NCBI GenBank assembly: GCA_016188625.1
Contig: JACPHL010000038.1
Span: forward strand, 1 to 12,660
Direction: 5' to 3'
Origin: Candidatus Rokuibacteriota bacterium
GTDB lineage: Bacteria > Methylomirabilota > Methylomirabilia > Rokubacteriales > JACPHL01
Length of the DNA stretch: 12,660 bases
Part shown: positions 7,007-12,660 of the stretch, one piece after another
Position numbering within the stretch: the stretch's first letter is position 1
How the letters are laid out: each line of letters begins with the position of its first letter
Program-made: the position numbers and the translations under genes
Notes under the pieces: generated by a model
Databases searched by the model: none
What the model was told of the DNA's origin: nothing
Seen by the model: only the letters and a program-made list of their open reading frames with translations

Positions 7007-7869
7007 CAGCCGGTCTCCGTCGGGTTGGCCGGATCGCGCTCCCACTCGTACCAGGAGCCCGCGAAGTTGGCGGCCTTCGGATAGCCGGCCAGGCGGAGCG
7101 CCAGGAGCCCGACCGAGGCCGACACGCCGGCATTGCAGTAGGTGATGATCTGATGCTCCCGCCTCACCCCCGCCGCTTTGTAGAGCCGCCGGATCTCGGC
7201 CCCGGACTTCCAGGTCTTGTGCGGCCCCTCGAGGGCGGCGGCGATCGGGACGTTGACCGCGCCCGGGATCCGCCCCTTCCGCTCCCCGCGGCTGAGCTCC
7301 CCCCGGAACTCCTTGGGGCTCCGGCAATCGACGAGGCAGACCGCGGGGTCGCCGAGCGCGGCGCGGACCTCGCGGCTCCCGACCCGCCACTCCGGCCGGA
7401 TGTGGGGGGTGAAGGTGGAGATCGGGTGCTTCGGGACCTCGGCGGTGACGGGGCGCTCCTCGGCGACCCACTTGGTCCACCCCCCGTTCAGGACCCGGAC
7501 CGCGTCGTGGCCGTAGTAGTTGAGGACCCACCAGAGGCGCGGGGCGATGTGGGCGCTGTCGTCGTAGACGACGACGAGGTGCTCGTCGCCGATCCCGAGC
7601 CCCTCCATCAGCGTCTTGAGCTGCTCGGGGGTCGCCACCGCCATCGGCACAGGCGCGCCGCCGTCCACGATCTCCTCGAGCCAGTCCACGAAGACCGCGC
7701 CGGGGACGTGGGCCTCCCGGTAGGCCTCGCGGTTCGCGGCGTACCAGGGCTTCGGGGCATCGGGCGGGCGGATGGTCCCGCGGATGTCCACGATTCGGAT
7801 CGCGGGATCCGTGAGGCGATCGGCCAGCCAGTCGGTCTCGACCAGGATGGTCTCGCGCGGATCGCTCAT
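7006..7869 (-). CDS. Two-domain rhodanese-type sulfurtransferase
   Basis: The 287-residue length is typical of tandem-rhodanese thiosulfate or 3-mercaptopyruvate sulfurtransferases. The N-terminal domain (residues about 8-125) includes ETDWLADRL, IRIVDIRG, YREAHVPGAVFVDW, VVVYDDSAHIAPRLWW and VLNGGWTKW, and has no active Cys at the loop. The C-terminal domain includes CLVDCRSPKEFRGE, GRIPGAVNVP and the active loop TYCNAGVSAS, with C245 as the persulfide-forming residue, and then GSWYEWERDPANP. The enzyme moves sulfane sulfur from a donor to cyanide or a thiol; the loop CNAGVSAS does not settle which donor. The ATG at 7869 has GGAGGAG about 9 bases upstream and a clear promoter further back. 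An in-frame ATG at 7947 would lie upstream of that promoter, so I rejected it. No signal peptide is seen. Confidence 0.88.
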   Translation of the reverse strand: MSDPRETILVETDWLADRLTDPAIRIVDIRGTIRPPDAPKPWYAANREAYREAHVPGAVFVDWLEEIVDGGAPVPMAVATPEQLKTLMEGLGIGDEHLVVVYDDSAHIAPRLWWVLNYYGHDAVRVLNGGWTKWVAEERPVTAEVPKHPISTFTPHIRPEWRVGSREVRAALGDPAVCLVDCRSPKEFRGELSRGERKGRIPGAVNVPIAAALEGPHKTWKSGAEIRRLYKAAGVRREHQIITYCNAGVSASVGLLALRLAGYPKAANFAGSWYEWERDPANPTETG

Positions 7870-7906
7870 GGTTTCGACTCCTCCGGGAGCGGCCCGGTCA
7901 CCATCA

Positions 7907-7936
7907 ATTATACGTGCCCCCGCGGGCCGAAGTAAA
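7907..7936 (-). promoter_or_regulatory. Sigma-70-like promoter of the sulfurtransferase-PAC2-M23 genes
   Basis: Read on the minus strand, TTTACT (7936-7931; 4 of 6 to TTGACA) is followed 18 bases later by a perfect TATAAT (7912-7907). The start site would be near 7900, leaving about 30 untranslated bases that contain the GGAGGAG site before the ATG at 7869. AT-rich hexamers stand out sharply in this GC-rich sequence. Confidence 0.65.
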
Positions 7937-8029
7937 TCCGGCTCCACCCCGGACCCGCGGGCCTAAGAGCCCGTCCGAGTAAGGCCGACGCTCCCCGCCC
8001 TCGGCGCGCGGATGGGGGGTCCGCTCCGA

Positions 8030-8048
8030 GCGCGGGCTTGGCCCGCGC
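8030..8048. terminator. Perfect 8-bp GC hairpin in the gap upstream of the sulfurtransferase
   Basis: GCGCGGGC (8030-8037) and GCCCGCGC (8041-8048) pair around a TTG loop. It lies 48 bases beyond the cytochrome stop in the minus direction, behind the larger hairpin at 8064-8093, and probably adds to transcription termination. No T-tract follows. A weaker stem, CGGGC/GCCCG (7958-7973), lies closer to the promoter. Confidence 0.4.
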
Positions 8049-8063
8049 AACCTTGGGGGGAGG

Positions 8064-8093
8064 CTCGGAAGGGGGGCGGAGCCCCCCTCCGAG
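8064..8093. repeat. GC-rich GGA-loop hairpin element, copy 2; likely terminator of the cytochrome gene
   Basis: The left arm (8064-8077, CTCGGAAGGGGGGC) and right arm (8081-8093, GCCCCCCTCCGAG) form 13 base pairs with a single bulged A around a GGA loop. It directly follows the stop of the minus-strand cytochrome gene (TAA, 8098-8096), so it is well placed to end that transcript. The only T-run is on the plus side (TTTT 8094-8097). The core and the 3' flank match the element at 199-225. Confidence 0.6.
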
Positions 8094-8095
8094 TT

Positions 8096-9814
8096 TTAGC
8101 CGAGGGGGAGATCGCGCGAGAAGATCGTGAAGTGGGAGCGGCGGGTCTCGGCGAGGGCCTCCTCGAGCTGCCGCTTGCCGCGCTGGGCCTGCGGGATGAC
8201 GGCCTCGAAGAACCTCGTGTAGAAGTGGTCGGGCTCGACGACCACCCGGGCCCGGAGCCGGAGCCCGGGGCGGTCGATCTTCCGGCTGTACCGCATGGCG
8301 AAGCTCGCCTTCGGGGCCAGGCGCGTGTCGTAGAGCTCGCGGGAGAGGTCGAGGGTCGCCTCCCGGCCGATCACCGCCTCCTCGAGGCTCTCCGGGACCG
8401 GCTGCCCCTCGGCGTCCACCAGCTCCATCCGGACGAAGACCTTGGGGGTGAGGTAGGTGGGGAAGGAGTGGCCCGCGCCCGTGTTGGTCACCGTCAGGAC
8501 CGCCCGGACGGTCTCGCCGGGGCGGTAGCGGGGCCTGTCGGTCTTGAGGTCGATCGTGACCGCCCGCTTCACCATCTCCGGGTCGTGGATCCCCCGCCAG
8601 AGGTGGCGGCGGTCCGGCATGTGGCAGTCCTGGCACTGGACCCCCTCGCGCGCATAGGGGCTCGCCCGCCACTCCTCGTAGGTGTTCTCCAGGAGCTTGC
8701 CGTTGAGCGCATAGCCGTCGGGCGGGAACTGGTGGCACTCCTTGCAGAACTCCGAGCGGAGGAAGGCCGGGGTCCGGGTCGCCCCGTGGTGGGGGAGCTG
8801 CTCGCGCGGCGCCGCGCCCTCGAGGCTCCCGTCCCGCTTCGGGGGCCCGAACCGCTGCCACTCCCGGACGTGGCAGGCCGCGCAGACGAGCCCCTGCGCC
8901 TTTAGGGCGCGGTCGAAGGCGCGGTTCGCCCTGAAGGCCGTCCGGCCGGCGGCGGTCCGCTCGACCCTCGGGAGCTGCTCGGTGAGCGGGGCGTGGCAGC
9001 TCTGGCAGTGGATCGCGGTCGCGGGGTCGGTGCGGTACATGTCCACGAGCTGACCCATGACCCCGGGGCCCATCGCCTTGGCGTGGAGGCTCGTCTTCCA
9101 CTCCTCGAGCTGGGCAGGATGGCAGGCGCCGCAGCTCGCCGGGTCGAGGGAGGCCTCGAGCGGATTCCACCCGGCCGGGGGCTTCCCCTGGAGCGGGATC
9201 GGCCGCTGCCAGTGGCGCTCGAGGAACGCCGCGACGGCCGCCTCGGGCCCGGCCGGTTCCGCGGGGCGTGCCGGGGCGGCCGCCACGGTCCGGCCCAGGA
9301 GGCCCGCGAAGAGCTGGCGGGCGGGCGACGAGTCCCACTCCCGGGGGCCGACGACCCGGGCGAGCATGCGCCCCTCGCGGTCGAGGATCACCGTGGTGGG
9401 GATGAAGCGGACCCCGTAGCGGTCGCTCACCTCGGCGTCGGGGTCGAGCGCGACGCGGAAGGTCAGGCCGTGCTCCCGCATGAAGGCCGCCACCGGCTCC
9501 CGGCGCTCCTGGAAGTTCACCGCGAGGAGCACGAGCCCCTGGTCCCCGAACTCCCGGTGGAGGCGCTCCATGGACGGCATCTCGTCCCGGCAGGCCGGAC
9601 ACCAGGTGGCCCAGAAGTTCAGGAAGACGATCCGGCCGCGGAGGTCGCGGAGGCTGACCGCGCGCCCCGCGAGATCCTCGAGGGTGAACTCCGGGACCGG
9701 GCGTGGCGGGTCCAGGCGCCGGAGCTGGAAGGCTTTGAAAAGGTCCTCGGCGCCGGTGCCGGCGGCCACGAGGGTGAGGAGGAGCCCGACCAGGAGCCCG
9801 GGGCGCCAGCGCAT
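8096..9814 (-). CDS. Exported thioredoxin (TlpA/ResA-like)-pentaheme cytochrome c fusion
   Basis: The protein has 572 residues. A signal peptide (PGLLVGLLLTLVAAGTGA) is followed by a TlpA-type thioredoxin domain, about residues 38-175: FTLEDLAGRAVSLRDL, then FLNFWATWCPAC with C72 and C75, and the cis-proline loop RFIPTTVILD. After a Pro/Ala-rich linker comes a multiheme region with five CxxCH sites: C228 (CGACH), C270 (CQSCH), C311 (CAACH), C357 (CKECH) and C394 (CQDCH). The remaining part, from about 410, is beta-rich and includes VTNTGAGHSFPTYL. A GHxFPT motif occurs near the C-terminal domain of many multiheme cytochromes, and its His may bind a heme. The product should work in the periplasm, passing electrons between hemes and a disulfide or another partner. 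The fusion is in one uninterrupted frame. The ATG at 9814 lacks a clear ribosome site. Confidence 0.85.
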   Translation of the reverse strand: MRWRPGLLVGLLLTLVAAGTGAEDLFKAFQLRRLDPPRPVPEFTLEDLAGRAVSLRDLRGRIVFLNFWATWCPACRDEMPSMERLHREFGDQGLVLLAVNFQERREPVAAFMREHGLTFRVALDPDAEVSDRYGVRFIPTTVILDREGRMLARVVGPREWDSSPARQLFAGLLGRTVAAAPARPAEPAGPEAAVAAFLERHWQRPIPLQGKPPAGWNPLEASLDPASCGACHPAQLEEWKTSLHAKAMGPGVMGQLVDMYRTDPATAIHCQSCHAPLTEQLPRVERTAAGRTAFRANRAFDRALKAQGLVCAACHVREWQRFGPPKRDGSLEGAAPREQLPHHGATRTPAFLRSEFCKECHQFPPDGYALNGKLLENTYEEWRASPYAREGVQCQDCHMPDRRHLWRGIHDPEMVKRAVTIDLKTDRPRYRPGETVRAVLTVTNTGAGHSFPTYLTPKVFVRMELVDAEGQPVPESLEEAVIGREATLDLSRELYDTRLAPKASFAMRYSRKIDRPGLRLRARVVVEPDHFYTRFFEAVIPQAQRGKRQLEEALAETRRSHFTIFSRDLPLG

Positions 9815-9861
9815 ACTATTGAAGTCCGCGGGCCGGCCCCACTATTCCCGGCCGGGGGGCT

Positions 9862-10803
9862 TCAGCGGACCGCGACCCCGTGGGGCCTCCGCCCCACCGG
9901 GAGCCGCACGCGGACCGTCCCCGTCGCCGCCTCGACGATCACCACCTCATCCTGCCCCTCGCTCACCACGTAGGCCAGCCGGCCGTCGGGGCTGAAGGCG
10001 ATGTGGTGGGGGAACTGCCCGACCTGGATCGTCCGGATCCGGCGGCGGGCGGCGACGTCGAAGACCGTCACCTCGCCGCCGCCGTGGTTCGAGACCCAGG
10101 CCTGGCGCCCGTCCGGGGTGATGGCGATGTGGTGCGGGGTCTCCCCGGCCTCGACCTCGCCGATCACCTGGCGCCCGGGGGCGTCGAGGACGAGGACGCG
10201 GCGCGACTTCCAGAGGGTCACCCAGAGCTGGCGGCCGTCCGGGGTGAAGGCCAGGTCGTGGGGGGTCCCCGCGACGGCCACCCGGTCGACGCGCTCGGGA
10301 TCCTCGAGATTCATCACGAGGAGATGGCGGGCGCCCAGGGTCGTCAGCCAGGCCTCCGGCCGGGTCGGGGCGACCGCGACGTTGTGGGGCGGCGACGGCA
10401 GGCTCACGTGCCGGACGAGGTCGAGCGTGGCGGCGTCGAAGAGCGCGAGCCCGGAGCCGGCCTCGTAGGCGACCAGGGCGCGGCGCCCGTCGGGGGTCAG
10501 GGCGAGGCCGTGGGGGCCCTGGCCGGGGGTGGCGAGGGAGCGCACCTCCCGCGAGGCGAGGTCCACGACCCAGACCCGCGTGGCCGAGGAGTCGGTGATC
10601 CACGCCTGCCGGCCGTCGGGGCTCACCGCCAGGTTGTGCGGGCGCCCGCCGAGGCGGATCGCCTCGACCTTCCCATCCGGCTCGACGACGGCCAGCTCGC
10701 CCGCGCCCTCGACGGTGACGACGACGCGCGGCCCGGCCGCCCAGCCCGGGCTGACCGATGACGCGGCGAGCCCCGCCACGAGCGCGATGAGCAGGATGAC
10801 CAT
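9862..10803 (-). CDS. Secreted YVTN/NHL-type seven-bladed beta-propeller protein
   Basis: The protein has 313 residues: an N-terminal signal peptide (VILLIALVAGLAASSVSPGWA) and then a propeller filling the rest. Each repeat carries a PH-x-(L/I/V)-A-(V/L/I/F)-(S/T)-PDGR-x-(A/L)-(W/Y) motif. The His of the PH pair falls at residues 56, 98, 140, 182, 224, 266 and 308, an exact 42-residue period. The third repeat has a degenerate PDGR (APTRPEAW), and the last PH-GVAV is at the C-terminus, so it would close the ring with the N-terminal strands. Such proteins bind ligands or partners on the propeller face or act as scaffolds; no catalytic function can be assigned. The ATG at 10803 has a TAGAAT six bases upstream and no Shine-Dalgarno. 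The gene lies 47 bases before the thioredoxin-cytochrome gene on the same strand. Confidence 0.85.
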   Translation of the reverse strand: MVILLIALVAGLAASSVSPGWAAGPRVVVTVEGAGELAVVEPDGKVEAIRLGGRPHNLAVSPDGRQAWITDSSATRVWVVDLASREVRSLATPGQGPHGLALTPDGRRALVAYEAGSGLALFDAATLDLVRHVSLPSPPHNVAVAPTRPEAWLTTLGARHLLVMNLEDPERVDRVAVAGTPHDLAFTPDGRQLWVTLWKSRRVLVLDAPGRQVIGEVEAGETPHHIAITPDGRQAWVSNHGGGEVTVFDVAARRRIRTIQVGQFPHHIAFSPDGRLAYVVSEGQDEVVIVEAATGTVRVRLPVGRRPHGVAVR

Positions 10804-10809
10804 GGTCGT

Positions 10810-10815
10810 ATTCTA
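10810..10815 (-). promoter_or_regulatory. Possible -10 element before the beta-propeller gene
   Basis: TAGAAT (10815-10810, minus strand; 5 of 6 to TATAAT) ends 6 bases before the ATG. This would give a nearly leaderless transcript. No good -35 is seen 16-19 bases upstream, so the call is weak. Confidence 0.3.
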
Positions 10816-10861
10816 TCAGACGCGGCCGCCGCCCGAGGGATTCGACGCCGACTGAGCTGGC

Positions 10862-11518
10862 TCAGTGACCGTGGGGGGCGTCGCCGCGCGCCCCCTCCAG
10901 GGCCTCGAGCCCTTCCCTGACCACCACCGGGAGCATCGCCAGCGCGGCCACCGGGTCCGCCCACCACCACCCGAGCCAGGCGTTCAGGCCCAGGCCGAGG
11001 ACGAGGGCGAGGGAGAGGTAGGCGCAGACCGCGGTCTCGGCCGAGTCCGCCACGAGCGCCTGGCTCCCCAGGGCCTGTCCCGCCCGGCGCTTGGCCAGGG
11101 CCAGCGCGGGCATCACGATCAGGGAGAGCAGCGCGAGGGCGAGACCGACCGGGCTCGCCTCGGGTCGTTCCTGTCCGTAGAGCTTGGTCCCGGCCTCGTA
11201 GAGGATGTAGCCGCCGAGGAGGAAGAAGGTCGCCCCGATGGCGCCCAGGGCCCGGCGCTCCGCGACCTCGCTGGCCCGCCCGGCACCGGTCCCCAGCTCG
11301 ACCCGGAGGCGCCAGTAGAGCACTCCTCCGGCGGCGACCTCGATGACACTGTCGAGGCCGAAGCCGACCAGGGCGATGGAGCCGGCGACGAGCCCGGCCC
11401 CGATCGCGACGACCGCCTCGAGGCTGTTCCAGCCGATGGTGAAGACCTCGAGGAGGAGCCCCCGCCGGAGCAGCCGTTCCCGCTCGGGCTGAGCCCCGCG
11501 AGCGCCCGGGTCGCTCAC
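10862..11518 (-). CDS. Cation-efflux (CDF)-like transporter, short form
   Basis: The 218-residue membrane protein starts with GTG at 11518, overlapping the MerR stop as GTGA. Upstream in-frame ATG extensions run through the MerR gene and look like shadow sequence. It has about six hydrophobic segments arranged as in Cation_efflux proteins, with FTIGWNSLEAVVAIGAGLVA opening TM1. The usual metal-site positions are FGLDSVIE in TM2 (D56, E60) and ALVADSAETAVCAYLS in TM5 (D158, E161, C165). The canonical HxxxD/DxxxD pairs are therefore changed. The C-terminal cytoplasmic metal-binding domain of classical CDF proteins is absent; the chain ends soon after the last helix, with APHGH. The overlap with a metal-type MerR gene argues for metal efflux, but the ion is unknown. 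Stop to propeller start is 58 bases, so co-transcription onward is possible. Confidence 0.75.
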   Translation of the reverse strand: MSDPGARGAQPERERLLRRGLLLEVFTIGWNSLEAVVAIGAGLVAGSIALVGFGLDSVIEVAAGGVLYWRLRVELGTGAGRASEVAERRALGAIGATFFLLGGYILYEAGTKLYGQERPEASPVGLALALLSLIVMPALALAKRRAGQALGSQALVADSAETAVCAYLSLALVLGLGLNAWLGWWWADPVAALAMLPVVVREGLEALEGARGDAPHGH

Positions 11519-11940
11519 GCCCGGCGTCGGCCCGTCGAGGCAGCCTCGATGTGGGGGCAGACGGTCGCGCGGCCGGGCGGCCTGGCCTCCCACTCCGCCA
11601 GGAGAGCCCGGAGGCGCCGGCGGAGCGCGTGGAGGTCGGCGACCTTCCGGTCGAGGAGGGCGATCTTCCGCTCGAGGAGGTCCCGGACGTGGACGCACGG
11701 GACGACGCCCCGCCGTCGGAGCCCGATGATCTCCCGGATCTCCTCCAGGGTGAGCCCGAGGGCCTGGGCCTTCTTGATGAACCCGAGCCGCTCCACCGCC
11801 TCGGGAGGGTAGAGCCGGTAGCGCCCCTCGCTCCGGGGGGGCGGATCGAGCAGCCCGAGCCCCTCGTAGTAGCGGACGGTCCTGGGGTTGACCCCGGCCT
11901 GCCGCGCCACCTCCCCGATGAAGAGCCCTGCCCGCGCCAT
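11515..11940 (-). CDS. MerR-family heavy-metal-type transcriptional regulator
   Basis: The protein has 141 residues. The N-terminal winged helix-turn-helix is clear: FIGEVARQAGVNPRTVRYYE, GLLDPPPRSEGRYRLYPPEA, then RLGFIKKAQALGLTLEEIRE. A dimerisation helix (about residues 85-118) leads to the tail. C82 (GVVPCVHV) and C128 (ATVCPHIE), with H84 and H130 nearby, sit where ZntR/CadR/CueR-like members hold their inducing metal. Such regulators bend the promoter and activate efflux genes when metal binds. The downstream overlapping transporter gene is the obvious target. The ATG at 11940 has no Shine-Dalgarno but a perfect TATAAT just upstream, suggesting a leaderless mRNA. Which metal is sensed cannot be read from these residues alone. 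Confidence 0.88.
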   Translation of the reverse strand: MARAGLFIGEVARQAGVNPRTVRYYEGLGLLDPPPRSEGRYRLYPPEAVERLGFIKKAQALGLTLEEIREIIGLRRRGVVPCVHVRDLLERKIALLDRKVADLHALRRRLRALLAEWEARPPGRATVCPHIEAASTGRRRA

Positions 11941-11948
11941 CAGGCTGG

Positions 11949-11954
11949 ATTATA
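11949..11954 (-). promoter_or_regulatory. Perfect -10 element of the merR-transporter genes
   Basis: TATAAT on the minus strand ends 8 bases before the MerR ATG. The transcript would therefore start at or within a few bases of the start codon. No TTGACA-like hexamer is found at spacings of 17-20. A short dyad, AGGG-TGC-CCCT (11967-11977), lies in the would-be spacer/-35 area and might be part of an operator, but it is too short to call. Confidence 0.5.
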
Positions 11955-11976
11955 CGCGACGAGGCCGAGGGGCACC

Positions 11977-12524
11977 CTACTCGTTCTCGAAGTCGAAGGT
12001 GAGGGTGAGCGGCGTCTCGGGGCGGGCGATGACGACCGTCACGGTGTAGCGGCCCTTCTCGGGCAGGCCGATGTTTGCCCCGTAGCTCCCCGGCATGGGC
12101 ATGAGCTTCACCGTCCTGGTCACCCCACCCTTCAGGGCGGTCAAGGTAACCTGCAGGCCCTGGACTACTCCGTCCGTTTTCGCGTCGGTATCAGGCCCCC
12201 CATCCCCTGCATGCCGCCCATGCCTGGCATCATCCGCTGCATCGCCTCGGGCGACAGGGGCGGGGCGGAGAGGAGGGTCACCTCCAGGCCGCCGGCTTGC
12301 TTCGTCCCGTGCTCGGTGGGTTCACGCCCAGCCGGAGGCGGCGCCTTCCGCTCAGGCGCCATTCCCCCCATGCCGCCCATCTGCGCCATCATCTGAGCGC
12401 ACATCTGCATCATCTCACCCGTGGGCTGCGGCATCACCGGGCCTCTCGTCCCCTGAGCGGCGCCAGCGCCGGCCGCCCCCAGGACCAGGAGCCCGGCGAG
12501 CCCCGCGGCAAGCTTCCCCTTCAT
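11977..12524 (-). pseudogene. Met-rich exported protein, frameshifted at a G run
   Basis: The ATG at 12524 has GGAGGAGG about 7 bases upstream. A signal peptide (KLAAGLAGLLVLGAAGAGA) is followed by a Met cluster (EMMQMCAQMMAQMGGMGGM, residues 37-55), then GLEVTLLSAPPLSPEAM and a second Met cluster near 95-108. The frame then stops at 12165 after IPTRKRTE. In another frame the sequence carries straight on, with DGVVQGLQVTLTALKGG, TRTVKLMPMPGSYGANIGLP and KGRYTVTVVIARPETPLTLT, to a TAG at 11979-11977. One extra G in the six-G run (12196-12201) would restore one frame of 182 residues. The beta-rich end resembles small envelope domains of the FixH/YtkA kind. Met clusters often bind copper; that is inferred. 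It may be a real mutation, a slippage switch or a sequencing error. The MerR gene starts 36 bases later. Confidence 0.68.
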
Positions 12525-12660
12525 GGTCTTCCTCCTCCACCCTTGCTCCATCTGACTCCACGCACTGAACAAAACTCGCCCTTGTGGCATCGGGTGAAAG
12601 CACCACATTGGGAAGTGGGGAACCGGTCGGTTTTTCCATCACCTTCAAGCGTTGATTAGC
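12525..12660. other. Upstream region of the Met-rich gene, no gene seen
   Basis: These 136 bases are visibly less GC-rich than the rest. They hold the GGAGGAGG ribosome site (about 12531-12538) of the Met-rich gene. I could not find a convincing -35/-10 pair on the minus strand. A 4-5 bp stem, AACC-GGTC-GGTT (12621-12632), is followed by Ts on the plus strand but ends no known gene. Short open frames here have no recognisable protein features. Confidence 0.4.

Noticed and set aside
7870-7947. Earlier ATG at 7947 for the sulfurtransferase
   Set aside because: It lies upstream of the predicted promoter, and the added residues have no family similarity; the ATG at 7869 has a strong ribosome site.
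9815-9861. Promoter or terminator between the propeller and cytochrome genes
   Set aside because: GGCCGG/CCGGCC palindromes and two AATAGT copies are present, but no consistent -35/-10 pair or stem with T-tract can be defined.
8993-9973. 326-codon plus-strand frame over the thioredoxin-cytochrome gene
   Set aside because: Antisense shadow. The minus strand has five CxxCH sites and a thioredoxin motif in one frame.
9880-10640. Repeated 126-base units as a possible CRISPR or satellite array
   Set aside because: The repeats are degenerate, in frame, and explained by 42-residue propeller blades; there are no short identical repeats with unique spacers.
12621-12636. Intrinsic terminator on the plus strand (short stem then Ts)
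   Set aside because: The stem is only 4-5 bp and no plus-strand gene ends nearby.
12415-12648. 77-codon minus-strand frame upstream of the Met-rich gene
   Set aside because: It overlaps the signal-peptide region of the Met-rich gene in another frame, and has no ribosome site or recognisable features.

Overview
The window is very GC-rich, gene-dense bacterial DNA with two converging gene blocks. Uncultured high-GC soil or sediment bacteria of the Rokubacteria/Methylomirabilota type are my best guess. That guess rests on base composition, a fused Liv transporter, abundant GGA-loop GC hairpins and a multiheme cytochrome. It is an inference, because no rRNA or marker gene is present.

Plus strand, 1-5177: a branched-chain amino acid (or similar small-acid) ABC transport operon. 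It holds the 3' end of a substrate-binding protein gene, livH, and then what looks like one continuous livM-livG-livF fusion gene. After these come a hydroxyacid-oxoacid transhydrogenase-type iron alcohol dehydrogenase and a drastically shortened enolase-superfamily gene. Genes overlap or nearly touch. Three lesions lie here: a small frame-shifting deletion in livM (about 1737), an in-frame TAG in livG (2449-2451), and an in-frame loss of about 285 codons in the enolase gene (about 5021). The block is either decaying or was mis-assembled.

Minus strand, 12524 down to 5232, read in that direction. First comes a Met-rich exported protein gene, frameshifted at a G run. Next is a MerR regulator overlapping a CDF-like cation transporter gene. 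A secreted seven-repeat YVTN beta-propeller follows, with an exact 42-residue period. Then comes an exported fusion of a TlpA-type thioredoxin domain with a five-heme cytochrome c. Two strong hairpins end this set. After a recognisable sigma-70-like promoter there is a tightly overlapping trio: two-domain rhodanese sulfurtransferase, PAC2-family protein, and an exported M23 peptidase whose HxH motif reads HLP.

The most interesting part is 8096-12524. A metal-responsive regulator and cation transporter sit beside a Met-rich exported protein, a His-ringed propeller and a thioredoxin-pentaheme fusion. This could be an envelope metal/redox system, but shared function is only an inference from order and strand.
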